DNA of 37,301 nucleotides from Bacteroidales bacterium (GCA_900767385.1 CAAFYY010000070.1:1-37301), one strand, 5' to 3'; positions 25,521 through 34,059 are shown, counted from the stretch's first letter. Notes: generated by a model not told the origin, from the letters alone. A program made the numbers and translations.

Positions 25521-26060
25521 TTACAACGCAAAATTGTTAGGGATCTTTCCTACAACCCCTTGATAGAAATCCTTGATTCTCTGCAAATCCAATTCCAAGT
25601 TACCTGTTGGAAGGAAAGACTCGGCGCAACCGATTTCCTTCTTGGCATAGTCAATCTTAGCCAAAACAATAGGCACCTGAGCCTTCAGGGCAATGAAATA
25701 AAAACCAAGTTTCCACTGCGAATTAGCCTTTCTTGTGCCCTCTGGCGTCACGCCCAAACGGAACACATCGTGCTTGCCAAACTCCGCGGCAATGATTTCA
25801 GTCAACGAACTCTTCTTGCTTCTATTGACCGGGATACCGCCCAAACTTCTCATGATCTTACCCAGTGGGAAGCGAAACCACTCCTTTTTCATAAAGAAAT
25901 TAGCCTTCAAACGCATTGCACGTTTATACAACAAGCCCCATATAAAATCCCAATTTGAAGTGTGAGGAGCGATGCAAATCACACATTTCATAGGAACAGA
26001 CTCTTTGTCGATAATCTTCCAGCCATGACGACTTAACTGTTTCTTTGCGAAGTTACTCAT
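25521..26060 (-). CDS. PlsC-like 1-acyl-glycerophosphate acyltransferase family protein
   Basis: 179 aa, short for the family. It has the catalytic HX4D motif HTSNWD near residue 33, the second block GGIPVNRS near 75 and the phosphate-contacting PEGTR near 106. It transfers acyl groups to a lysophospholipid or an aminolipid at the cytoplasmic membrane face; there is no clear transmembrane segment. It lies between a flippase and an ABC permease in the same operon, which suggests work on an envelope lipid rather than general phospholipid synthesis, but that is inference. Confidence 0.82.
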   Translation of the reverse strand: MSNFAKKQLSRHGWKIIDKESVPMKCVICIAPHTSNWDFIWGLLYKRAMRLKANFFMKKEWFRFPLGKIMRSLGGIPVNRSKKSSLTEIIAAEFGKHDVFRLGVTPEGTRKANSQWKLGFYFIALKAQVPIVLAKIDYAKKEIGCAESFLPTGNLELDLQRIKDFYQGVVGKIPNNFAL

Positions 26061-26072
26061 CTTGAAAATAGT

Positions 26073-27518
26073 TTAATCAATAGAAACATTCTTTGTTTTG
26101 ATAAATCCAACCGCCTCCTTGAGGATATTGGAGCCCAATACCGCCGACAAGCCAATGTAAACAATGGAGCCAACCAGCAGTTGAACGATTACGGAAAGAT
26201 ACATGTTGCCAATCAAACTGTCGGCGAACACCACCGCAAAATACATCACCACAGCCAAAACGCCATATGGTAATATATCTCCCAGATGGTCTAAAAGCGA
26301 ATACTTAATATATCTTCCCAAAACAATCACATCCAGTAAGTATGCAATGACCTGAGCCACTACATACGCATATAACATCTCTAAAATGGAGCCATGGAAA
26401 CAAACCAACGACAACACAATCAGTACGTTTCGCACCATTTCGAGGCGAAAATTCAAATTCGGTTTTCCTATTGCATTCAATGTGCCAAGACACAACGACT
26501 GAAAAGGAAGGAAGACAGCCGCGCCGACCATGATTCTGAAATACGGAACGCTCGGAAGCCACTTTGCCGTCAGCAGAATCTCAATGACATTCGTTGCAAT
26601 ACCCATCAAACCCAACATCACAGGAAAGATCAAGAAAGCATTGATTCTAATCAACTTCCTAAAATACAGCAACTGTCTTTGAGAGTCATCGTTCAACGAC
26701 GAGATAATCGGATAAGCCACTCCAGAGAGGGCCGTTGAAACAATTTGACTCGGTATACTTTGATACTTGTAGGCTTGCGCATAGTATCCGAGTTCAGTCT
26801 TCGAGTAGATTTTTCCAATCACCCAGTTGTAGATATTTCGAACGATGGCATTGACAACGCTCGTAATTATCAGCAAGAAACTGAACGAAAACAACTCCTT
26901 GATCACAGAGAAATCGGCATGTATGTTAGGATGCCATTTCACCAAGACCCACTGCAACAAGACACGAACAACGGCTTGCAACAACTGTTGCCATGCAATC
27001 GCCCAATACCCTGCTCCATAGACAGCCAACACGACGGCTACGATGCCCGACACGACTGCCGAAGCAACATTCGAAATCATTATCTCTCTAAACGCCAAAC
27101 GCTTAGTCAAGATAATGTTCGGAACGATGCCCAAAGAATTAAAGATCACAGCCAGAAACAGGAAACGTGACAAATCCTTCAACTCTGGCATCGCCAAGTA
27201 GCTGGCTATCAGTGGCGCTGAGAAAAACAACACCATGTATAGCACGACGCTCAAAGCCACATTGAAATAGAACGCCGCAGAGTACTCATCGTCCGTATTA
27301 ACCTTGCGGCGAATAAGTGCCGTTGAGAATCCGCTCTCAACCAGAACATTACTCAGCTGAGTAAATAAGGCTAAAGCGCCAATCAGACCGAAATCATCAA
27401 CAGAAAGCAACCGGGCAGTAATAATACCGACCAGGAGCGCAATCAACTGGAAACCAAACTTATCGACGGTGCTCCAGATGATTGAAGTTGCAGTCTTCTG
27501 TTTCAGATTGTCTGTCAT
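26073..27518 (-). CDS. Wzx-like polysaccharide flippase (MOP superfamily)
   Basis: 481 aa, about 12 to 14 hydrophobic helices. The N-terminus KTATSIIWSTVDKFGFQ..ALLVGIITARLLSVDDFGLIGAL is the typical opening of RfbX/Wzx-family lipopolysaccharide biosynthesis proteins. It would flip undecaprenyl-linked oligosaccharide across the inner membrane. It starts 9 nt after the rsmD stop, so a housekeeping rRNA methylase and envelope genes share one transcript. No glycosyltransferase lies in the same operon. Substrate unknown. Confidence 0.88.
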   Translation of the reverse strand: MTDNLKQKTATSIIWSTVDKFGFQLIALLVGIITARLLSVDDFGLIGALALFTQLSNVLVESGFSTALIRRKVNTDDEYSAAFYFNVALSVVLYMVLFFSAPLIASYLAMPELKDLSRFLFLAVIFNSLGIVPNIILTKRLAFREIMISNVASAVVSGIVAVVLAVYGAGYWAIAWQQLLQAVVRVLLQWVLVKWHPNIHADFSVIKELFSFSFLLIITSVVNAIVRNIYNWVIGKIYSKTELGYYAQAYKYQSIPSQIVSTALSGVAYPIISSLNDDSQRQLLYFRKLIRINAFLIFPVMLGLMGIATNVIEILLTAKWLPSVPYFRIMVGAAVFLPFQSLCLGTLNAIGKPNLNFRLEMVRNVLIVLSLVCFHGSILEMLYAYVVAQVIAYLLDVIVLGRYIKYSLLDHLGDILPYGVLAVVMYFAVVFADSLIGNMYLSVIVQLLVGSIVYIGLSAVLGSNILKEAVGFIKTKNVSID

Positions 27519-27527
27519 AAGATATCG

Positions 27528-28067
27528 TTATTCCTGTGGTTTGAAGAGCGAGAAATGGACATTGCCATACTTTCTCTCTTCCAAAAACAGCGGATGTTGC
27601 GCGAAGGAATGCTTGGAGCCATGCTCAAGGATAAACAAACCCTCGGGTTTTACAAATTTATTTCCAAGAACCAACTCTGGCAGTTTCTCCAGATTCGGTA
27701 GTTGGTAAGGAGGATCGGCAAACACAATATCATATTGTTTCCGAGGAGTATCCAGGAAACGGAACACATCCATTCTCGTCACCAACAGATTACTGATATT
27801 AAATTCCTTACAAGTCTTTTTGATAAAAGCAATCTGGCGTTCGTTCATCTCAACGCCAGTCACATGGGCGGCACCTCTCGACACAAACTCATAACCAATG
27901 CTGCCAGTGCCCTCAAAGAGATCTAGCACCTCTACCCCTTCAATATCCATATGAGACATCAGCATATTGAACAGACTCTCTTTGGCAAAATCTGTCGTCG
28001 GACGAGCTGTCATATTGGCAGGCGGATCAAATCGTCTACCCTTTAATGTACCACTAATTACTCTCAT
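27528..28067 (-). CDS. rsmD: 16S rRNA (guanine966-N2)-methyltransferase
   Basis: 179 aa. It has the opening MRVISGTLKGRRFDPP, which is diagnostic of RsmD, a SAM-binding loop DLFEGTGSIGYE near residue 49 and the catalytic DPPY motif in FADPPYQLPN near 115. It methylates G966 of 16S rRNA on the small subunit. Its ATG overlaps the stop of the DUF3822 gene by 4 bases (ATGA), indicating translational coupling. Confidence 0.94.
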   Translation of the reverse strand: MRVISGTLKGRRFDPPANMTARPTTDFAKESLFNMLMSHMDIEGVEVLDLFEGTGSIGYEFVSRGAAHVTGVEMNERQIAFIKKTCKEFNISNLLVTRMDVFRFLDTPRKQYDIVFADPPYQLPNLEKLPELVLGNKFVKPEGLFILEHGSKHSFAQHPLFLEERKYGNVHFSLFKPQE

Positions 28068-28843
28068 AAAATCAAAGCAAATTTGGAGCTTAACCCTTCA
28101 TTCCACTCGTCGGACATCGTCACTCGTGAAGACGACATCGGAGCCACGACTCTGATATAATCACCCAGAGCATCTTGCAAGGCAGACTCATAGTCGCCGC
28201 TCAGAGACAAAGGAACGCTCTCAAAGTCCAGGCCCAATGATTGATAGGCAACGATGATGAAATAAAGGATATCCTCCTTGGTTTTTATCTGGAAGGTGTT
28301 GGCCAAGAGCACCTTCTTATAGTCCACTACGAGCAGATGAATCTGCTCTTTCTGAACCTCCGCAAACACCATCTGTTTATACAGCGGCATGGCATCCTGT
28401 GCACCAACCTTTTCCAGCATCACAAACAGTGGGTGAACATAACTCACGCTGTCTGAACCGTTTGGAAACTCAAAGCAACCGCGTCTGTTGCACAATCCTA
28501 CCACAGAGAACTTAGCGATATTCGTTGTCGCCACAACCGCCCTTTTCTGATGCTGCGGAGCAACGGGCAGATAGCAGGCGGCATTATCCGGCACAAACAA
28601 CGCCTCTGGCACCAAAGCAAAAGAAGCATTGTCAACAACCACACGAACCTCACCATACTCCTCTTTCACTAAGGGATTTTCCATCAACTCCTTGAACGAA
28701 TCATACTGAGCCAAAGCGACACACTCTGAGTTCGTTAGGTCAACGATAGAAAAAGAATATCCATTCGAATGTTCTCGAATGGATATTCTATATTGTTTAG
28801 CCTTATTTTGTGAATAAGAATTAGCAACCAAACGAATGGCCAT
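28064..28843 (-). CDS. DUF3822 family protein
   Basis: 259 aa, no signal peptide or membrane segment. It fits the DUF3822 family, which is restricted to Bacteroidota and usually sits next to rsmD; the fold is thought to be ASKHA/actin-like but no activity is established. Visible features are the N-terminal YRISIREHSNGYSFSIVD and central strand-rich segments (HLLVVDYKKVLLANTF). It overlaps rsmD by 4 bases and lies 4 bases after the upstream gene, so it is embedded in a tightly packed operon. Confidence 0.78.
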   Translation of the reverse strand: MAIRLVANSYSQNKAKQYRISIREHSNGYSFSIVDLTNSECVALAQYDSFKELMENPLVKEEYGEVRVVVDNASFALVPEALFVPDNAACYLPVAPQHQKRAVVATTNIAKFSVVGLCNRRGCFEFPNGSDSVSYVHPLFVMLEKVGAQDAMPLYKQMVFAEVQKEQIHLLVVDYKKVLLANTFQIKTKEDILYFIIVAYQSLGLDFESVPLSLSGDYESALQDALGDYIRVVAPMSSSRVTMSDEWNEGLSSKFALIL

Positions 28844-28847
28844 ACTA

Positions 28848-29528
28848 TTATTCCCAGTTACCGGCGTTGTTGTTTGGTTCGTCTACAGAACCAACTTGCA
28901 AGCCAGGAAATTTAAACAACTGTTCTGTCTTGTCGATGAGGTTAATCAATTGTTGTTTGTCCAAATCGCCAAGATAGGTATTGTAGTGAGCGCGAGCCTG
29001 GAACAAAGGAACGATTACGCCTGTGGTCGCATTGTTATGCATCACTGCTTCAATTTCAAACAACTGACCATTTGAGAATGGGATATTACCCAAAGTGTCG
29101 AATTCTTCGATAGTTCTATCAGCGAAGAGATGTTCAAAAACTGATACGAAAGAAGTATCACGACGGAAGTCTTGAAGACCGTTGGCGATGATCTCTTTCT
29201 GATTGCCTGATTTTACGATTCTGATAGCCTTTTGCTCGGTCAAACCGTTAGCCATCTGTTCGTCGGTCAAAACACCTTTTTTGAATACTTGAGGCACTTT
29301 GCCGTTATGGATGAAGTCAACCAATGAGTCAATACTTGTAGTATAGTGACCGTTTTGGTTCTTGAACTCAACCTCAACCTTACGGATGTCGATGAGCTTG
29401 TTGATAACTACTTTTTCACGAGCCGCGCGTTGTTCGTCAAAATGGATAGGTGTAAGAATGCTCATAACACACAAGTATCCCAACACAACGATGGCTACTA
29501 AAAGTAAAATGTTTGCAACGTGTTTCAT
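28848..29528 (-). CDS. Membrane-anchored conserved hypothetical protein
   Basis: 226 aa. One N-terminal hydrophobic helix (residues about 6-27) followed by a hydrophilic domain, with a short helix EQRAAREKVVINKLIDIRKVEVEFKNQNGHY resembling the pilin-like start of some secreted proteins. The domain is therefore probably periplasmic. I believe the gene is conserved beside DUF3822 and rsmD in Bacteroidales, but I do not recognise a named family. It is the first gene of the operon, about 100 nt after the promoter. Confidence 0.7.
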   Translation of the reverse strand: MKHVANILLLVAIVVLGYLCVMSILTPIHFDEQRAAREKVVINKLIDIRKVEVEFKNQNGHYTTSIDSLVDFIHNGKVPQVFKKGVLTDEQMANGLTEQKAIRIVKSGNQKEIIANGLQDFRRDTSFVSVFEHLFADRTIEEFDTLGNIPFSNGQLFEIEAVMHNNATTGVIVPLFQARAHYNTYLGDLDKQQLINLIDKTEQLFKFPGLQVGSVDEPNNNAGNWE

Positions 29529-29634
29529 TATTTTTTCTTTGAATCGTTTATTATCTATTTTGTTTATTTACAACGTCTTGAAACGTACTCTTCCAAATCC
29601 AGACGAACTTGGGCATAGTGGTCAAAAGACACTG

Positions 29635-29664
29635 CAAATATATAAAAAATTACGCGAACATCAA
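29635..29664 (-). promoter_or_regulatory. Promoter of the six-gene leftward operon
   Basis: TTG (29664-29662), 19 bases, TATATTTG (29642-29635) on the minus strand; exact consensus spacing. Confidence 0.72.
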
Positions 29665-29739
29665 GAGATTATCCAGTAAAATATTCAAGCGTTCAAAAAT
29701 AATCTCCGACAACGGTTTTCTAATGCGCAGCTTGGTTGG

Positions 29740-30999
29740 TTACTTGATGGCTTGCCAACCGATATCAGAACGGAAAAATAGTTGCGAACAGCCTATCTTA
29801 CCAATCTCACGCATGGCATTCTCGCGAGCTTCTTTCAATGTCTCCGCCAAAGCGGTCACGAACAGCACGCGGCCTCCGTTGGTGTAATACTGGCCATCTT
29901 TCTTCGAGGTACCCATGTGGAAGAGGGTCGCATCGACTTTGTCAAGGTTTTCAATCAAGAAGCCTTTCTCATAACTTCCAGGGTAACCTTTTGTTGCCAA
30001 GACAACACCAATGGCAGATTTCTCGCTCCAAGCCATCTCTACTTTTTGACCATGGACCACGTTATAGAAGGCTTGATACAAGTCGCTCTCTAAGCGTGGC
30101 AAAACGACTTCTGTCTCAGGATCGCCAAAACGGGCGTTGAACTCAATGACCTTGATGCCTTTCGGGGTTTTCATCAGTCCACCATACAACAGACCCTTGA
30201 ACGGACGACCTTCCTGAACCATAGCTGCCGCAGTTGGTTTCATGATATGTTCCAAAGCATAGGCTTCATCTTCTTTCGTAATGAATGGGACAGGAGAATA
30301 GGCACCCATGCCACCGGTGTTCGGACCTTTGTCGCCATCGAAAGCACGTTTGTGATCCTGCGCAACAGCCAAAGGATACACCTCTGTTCCAGAGACAAAG
30401 CACATGAAGGAGAATTCAGGACCTTCCAGTTTCTCTTCGAAGACGACTTTGCCATGACCGAATTTCTCATCTTTCAGCATCATATCCAAGGCCTCTTCTG
30501 CCTCGGCCATTGTCTCTGCAACAACCACACCCTTACCGGCAGCCAAGCCATCGTATTTCAACACGATAGGTGCGCCATGCTTAGACAGATAGGTCTTTGC
30601 TTCTTGATAGTTGTCAAACACAGCATACTCCGCAGTAGGGATGTTGTATTTCTGCATCAAATCTTTGGCAAATTGTTTGCTGCACTCAATTTCAGCAGCT
30701 TCTTTAGACGGACCAAAGAGGTCGAGTCCCTCTGCCGCAAAACGGTCTGCTATGCCCAAGGCCAAGGCAGCTTCTGGGCCGACAACAGTCAAATCGATTT
30801 TGTTTTCTTTGGCAAAGGCAACAAGTTTGTCTATCTCAGTGTCTTTGATAGCCACGCACTCTGCGATTTGAGCAATACCAGCATTACCTGGGGCTGCATA
30901 AATCTTTTCTACTTGAGGGGATTTTGCCAGAGTTGCAACGATAGCATGCTCACGACCGCCACCGCCAACAACAAGAACTTTTTTATTGTTTTCTTTCAT
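29740..30999 (-). CDS. purD: Phosphoribosylamine-glycine ligase
   Basis: 419 aa, normal length. The N-terminal VLVVGGGGREHAI and the AAPGNAG motif form the PurD N-domain; the ATP-grasp core has KYDGLAAGKGVVVA near 155 and FNARFGDPETEVVLPRL near 280, which supplies the metal-binding residues. It condenses phosphoribosylamine with glycine using ATP, step two of purine synthesis, in the cytosol. It is monocistronic with its own -7 box; no clear terminator separates it from the next operon, whose promoter is 75 nt beyond its stop. Confidence 0.96.
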   Translation of the reverse strand: MKENNKKVLVVGGGGREHAIVATLAKSPQVEKIYAAPGNAGIAQIAECVAIKDTEIDKLVAFAKENKIDLTVVGPEAALALGIADRFAAEGLDLFGPSKEAAEIECSKQFAKDLMQKYNIPTAEYAVFDNYQEAKTYLSKHGAPIVLKYDGLAAGKGVVVAETMAEAEEALDMMLKDEKFGHGKVVFEEKLEGPEFSFMCFVSGTEVYPLAVAQDHKRAFDGDKGPNTGGMGAYSPVPFITKEDEAYALEHIMKPTAAAMVQEGRPFKGLLYGGLMKTPKGIKVIEFNARFGDPETEVVLPRLESDLYQAFYNVVHGQKVEMAWSEKSAIGVVLATKGYPGSYEKGFLIENLDKVDATLFHMGTSKKDGQYYTNGGRVLFVTALAETLKEARENAMREIGKIGCSQLFFRSDIGWQAIK

Positions 31000-31022
31000 T
31001 GTAATTCGTATTTTTCTCTCTG

Positions 31023-31030
31023 CAAAGATA
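31023..31030 (-). promoter_or_regulatory. -7 box of the purD promoter
   Basis: TATCTTTG on the minus strand 24 bases before the ATG. No good -33 is visible, so activation by a regulator is possible. Confidence 0.6.
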
Positions 31031-31242
31031 CTCGTTTTTATTGGATTTACGGGCGAAGAAATGGGGTAAAATGAGCACTTCCGACAGAATGCCAGTTCAG
31101 AATATCCAGAAGGGTTTTCTACTCAACGAAAACTCATCGGGAAACAGCACAAAACCATTTAGATTCAAGGAATTATACTCCAGAACCATTGGGAAGTTAT
31201 TCTTACGAATCAACCCTGATGCAACGACAACTCTTTCCAAAA

Positions 31243-31556
31243 CTGGGCAGTTGCACTACTCACCACTCGTTAGCGGAAATTCCGCTGGGCTGTTGCACTA
31301 CTTAACACTCGTTAGCGGAAATTCCGCTGAGCAGTTGCACTACTCAACACTCGTTAGCGGAAATTCCGCTGGGCTGTTGCGCTACTCACCACTCGTTAGC
31401 GGAAATTCCGCTGGGCAGTTGCACTACTCACCACTCACTAGCGGAAATTTCGCTGGGTTGTTGCACTACTCACCACTCGTTAGCGGAAATTCCGCTGGAC
31501 AGTTGCACTACTCACCACTCGTTAGCGGAAATTCCGCTGGGCAGTTGCACTACTTG
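31243..31556. repeat. 42-bp tandem array 2 with a palindrome in every unit
   Basis: Seven palindromes, AGCGGAA-A-TTCCGCT, start at 31272, 31314, 31356, 31398, 31440, 31482 and 31524, exactly 42 bp apart with no indels. Between them is a conserved linker with GTTGC(A/G)CTACT and a CACTCGTT end. The first unit is partial (from 31243) and the last loses identity near 31556. The palindrome is nearly invariant; the copy at 31440 has one change giving a wobble pair. Units are about 55% G+C in an AT-rich gap. Sequence is not related to array 1 although the period is identical. A + strand frame through the array (31041-31595) is a product of the 3-divisible period. Confidence 0.95.
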
Positions 31557-31607
31557 CAACGTTATAGACTAATAATAGATGTTAATATCGTTTAATACTA
31601 AAAGACA

Positions 31608-31645
31608 CAAAAAAAAGAGACTGCCACTAGATTGTGGCAATCTCT
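31608..31645 (-). terminator. Terminator of the ExbB/ExbD operon
   Basis: A 12-bp stem (31616-31627 with 31634-31645) with a 6-nt loop and eight T on the minus strand. Confidence 0.88.
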
Positions 31646-31669
31646 TGCGTTGTGATTATACTGCTCAAC

Positions 31670-32140
31670 TTAGTACGAAGTACGTTGTGCGGCAGCGTAA
31701 CTGATCTTCAGAGCATAAGCGCGGCGAAGAGCCTGCTTGATGTCTGTGATAATACCCATTTGAGTTTCTTTATCGGCTTTGATAGAGATAGTCATATATG
31801 GTTGATCTTCCTCGCTCATTGATTCGCGTTCGTTAACAACGAACTCTTCCAATTGACTTACGTCAGCAAAAGAATCTTCCAATTGAATGCGTGTCTCCTT
31901 ACCGAAAACCTTGGTGTATTGGTCACGTGGGACACCTACATAGACGTATCTAACACGTGATTTTTTCTCTAACGATTGCAGTTCTGTTGCTTCTGGGGCA
32001 GAGATTTTAACCATCATCTCAACCTCTTTCATAGAAGTTGTAGCCATGAAGAAGAACAACAGCATGAAGATAATATCAGGAAGAGAAGATGTGCTGATAG
32101 CAGGAACTTCCTTACGTCCTTTCTTTCTAATTGTTGCCAT
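31670..32140 (-). CDS. ExbD/TolR-family protein, second copy
   Basis: 156 aa. A short cytoplasmic N-terminus with RKKGRKEVPAISTSSLPDIIFMLLFFFMATTSM gives the single transmembrane helix; the conserved proton-relay Asp is D23 in SSLPDIIF. The rest is a periplasmic TolR-like domain ending in AYALKISYAAAQRTSY. With ExbB it would use proton motive force to energise TonB or TolA. Its ATG shares one base with the stop of the upstream exbD gene (TAATG), giving tight coupling and suggesting a fixed ratio of two different ExbD subunits. Which of the TonB or Tol systems it serves is not determinable. Confidence 0.88.
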   Translation of the reverse strand: MATIRKKGRKEVPAISTSSLPDIIFMLLFFFMATTSMKEVEMMVKISAPEATELQSLEKKSRVRYVYVGVPRDQYTKVFGKETRIQLEDSFADVSQLEEFVVNERESMSEEDQPYMTISIKADKETQMGIITDIKQALRRAYALKISYAAAQRTSY

Positions 32141-32733
32141 TATTTACTTCCTCCATAGTTTTTAGGTTCTGCCTCAGAGATCTTTTGAGGATATACTTTC
32201 TGAACGCCTTTCTGTTGGTCTTCTGAGAGTTCCTCATAAGACATATTGAATTTAGCGCGAGCGTAATCTTCACGGATCTCATTGTAAGCAGCTGCAAGTT
32301 CGTTTTGTACCTCGATATACTTCTGATAGTGAGTGCCACGGTCGTTCTGCAAAGAGATGATATGGTTTTTGGTGGTCATTACAGTTTCCTCACCGTCACC
32401 AAAATCAACCTGTACAGCTACAACTTCTGGCAATGTCTCGGAATTCGAAGCATTGAGGATAAATTCCTTAGCCTTCTCCTTAAGGTTTCTGATATCCAAG
32501 GGTTCACCTTGAACCAACAACTCGTCGTTGCTGTTGACCAGCACAACGAAGATGTTGCGTTGCTTGATTTCCACCTCTGGTTTTTCCATGTCAGGTGGAA
32601 GAGGTGGTGGCAACTGACGTGACAAGCCTTTGTCAACGGCCATAGTTGTTGTCACCAGAAAGAATATCAGGAGAAGGAAGGAAATATCCGCCATTGAACT
32701 GGCATTGATTTCTTGTACTTTCCTTTTTCCCAT
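32140..32733 (-). CDS. ExbD/TolR-family protein, first copy
   Basis: 197 aa. The start MGKRKVQEINASSMADISFLLLIFFLVTTTM contains the family helix with the conserved Asp (D16). The periplasmic part is longer than in the second copy and contains a PPPLPPDMEKPE linker, which could cross peptidoglycan, then a TolR-like fold and a helical C-terminal extension (residues about 125-190) not typical of ExbD. It is 19 nt downstream of the small membrane protein gene. Confidence 0.88.
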   Translation of the reverse strand: MGKRKVQEINASSMADISFLLLIFFLVTTTMAVDKGLSRQLPPPLPPDMEKPEVEIKQRNIFVVLVNSNDELLVQGEPLDIRNLKEKAKEFILNASNSETLPEVVAVQVDFGDGEETVMTTKNHIISLQNDRGTHYQKYIEVQNELAAAYNEIREDYARAKFNMSYEELSEDQQKGVQKVYPQKISEAEPKNYGGSK

Positions 32734-32752
32734 AGTTTTTTCTCCTTAAGGA

Positions 32753-33220
32753 TTACTTCTTGATAGATTTGAAGATAGAAGAACCGAGAATGCTCAATAC
32801 AGCACCGATAGCCAATACATAGCAAACGTAGAGACACATTTCGCTATAACGAGCCCAGAAGCCTACATTGTCAGTTCCTTCGTAGCCGATGATATTGATT
32901 TTCTCTGGACTAGCGGCAAACCAGCTAACAACAAAGACCAAAGCAAATACCAACAAGACAACCAAGATAGTGATAGCTCTTTTAGGTTTGGTTGCAAAGA
33001 GCTTGAAGTAAGACAACACTGATACTACCAATGTGATAGCAATAGCAAGAACTGCCAAGAAATAGGTCCAGTAGAGCAACATATTGGTATATTTTGGCTC
33101 GCTGAACTCATCACCATGGAGTACCACCGTGTCAGATCCGCCGAGGCCAAACATCACTGCGAAAATCACAGAGATGCCAAACAAGACCCAAAGGCAAATC
33201 TTAGGAAGTTTATTTACCAT
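32753..33220 (-). CDS. Four-helix membrane protein in the ExbB/ExbD operon
   Basis: 155 aa with four hydrophobic helices, roughly residues 7-27, 50-72, 83-103 and 130-150, and loops containing EFSEPKYTNM and an ASPEKINIIGYEGTDN stretch. No family is recognised. It is inserted between exbB (11 nt upstream) and the first exbD, a position that suggests it is an accessory subunit of the proton-driven complex; that is context only. Confidence 0.7.
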   Translation of the reverse strand: MVNKLPKICLWVLFGISVIFAVMFGLGGSDTVVLHGDEFSEPKYTNMLLYWTYFLAVLAIAITLVVSVLSYFKLFATKPKRAITILVVLLVFALVFVVSWFAASPEKINIIGYEGTDNVGFWARYSEMCLYVCYVLAIGAVLSILGSSIFKSIKK

Positions 33221-33231
33221 GTTGAAATTTC

Positions 33232-34059
33232 TTATTTAGTGTGTTTAACGATAATGTCCATCAAAGAGATTGAAGCGTCTTCCATGTCGTTGACAAGAGC
33301 CTCAATACGTGAAAGGATGTAGTTGAAGAAAATTTGAAGGATGATAGCAACGATCAAACCGGTAACGGTTGTCAACAAAGCCACTTTAATACCACCAGCA
33401 ACGATAGTAGCTGAGATATCACCAGCTTGTTGGATCATATCAAATGCTTGAATCATACCGATAACGGTACCCATGAAACCCAACATAGGAGCCAAAGCGA
33501 TGAACAAAGAAATCCAAGAGAGGTTCTTCTCGAGGAGACCCATTTGAACTGAGCCGTAAGAAGCAACAGATTTCTCGACAACATCGATGCCTTGGTCGTA
33601 ACGTGAGAGACCTTGATAGAAAATAGAAGCCACAGGACCGCGTGTCTCTTTGCAGACTTTCATTGCTTCAGCAGCACCGCCTTTGGTGAAAGCATCGTCA
33701 ACTTTCTTCAAGAGCACGTTGGTGTCAACAGAAGAGAGGCTCAAATACATGATACGTTCGATGCAGAGTGCGAGACCAAAGATCAAGCAGAATGCAACCA
33801 ATGACATAAAGCCAGCACCACCTTCGATGAATTTGGTTTTCAAAGCTTTGTGGATACCAGTTGTTTCTTCTGCTGGAGCTTCTGCAACTTCTTCAATTGC
33901 TTCTTCTGCTTCAACTGCTTCTGCTGCTTCAGCAGCTTCTGCAACTTCTTCTTGAGCTGGAGCCTCTGCTGCTGGCTCTTGAGCCACGAGGTTGGTTGTC
34001 AATCCGAATGTAAACATTGCTACGATTGACAAGGTAGCAAATCCTCTTTTCATTTTCAT
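33232..34059 (-). CDS. MotA/TolQ/ExbB proton channel protein with secreted Glu/Ala-rich N-terminus
   Basis: 275 aa. The C-terminal 200 residues are a normal ExbB/TolQ domain: a first helix near residues 80-100, and two more helices around 180-250 with the conserved GLLEKNLSWISLFIALAPMLGFMGTVIGMI block. Ahead of it is a signal-peptide-like start (MKMKRGFATLSIVAMFTFGLTTNLVAQ) followed by about 40 residues of Glu/Ala/Pro repeats. Proton flow through ExbB/ExbD drives TonB-dependent uptake. The start may be M1 or M3. First gene of the four-gene operon. Confidence 0.9.
   Translation of the reverse strand: MKMKRGFATLSIVAMFTFGLTTNLVAQEPAAEAPAQEEVAEAAEAAEAVEAEEAIEEVAEAPAEETTGIHKALKTKFIEGGAGFMSLVAFCLIFGLALCIERIMYLSLSSVDTNVLLKKVDDAFTKGGAAEAMKVCKETRGPVASIFYQGLSRYDQGIDVVEKSVASYGSVQMGLLEKNLSWISLFIALAPMLGFMGTVIGMIQAFDMIQQAGDISATIVAGGIKVALLTTVTGLIVAIILQIFFNYILSRIEALVNDMEDASISLMDIIVKHTK

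Noticed and set aside
31041..31595. A 184-residue repeat protein over the second array
   Set aside because: It starts inside the purD promoter region, has no promoter of its own, and the periodic peptide follows from the 3-divisible DNA period.
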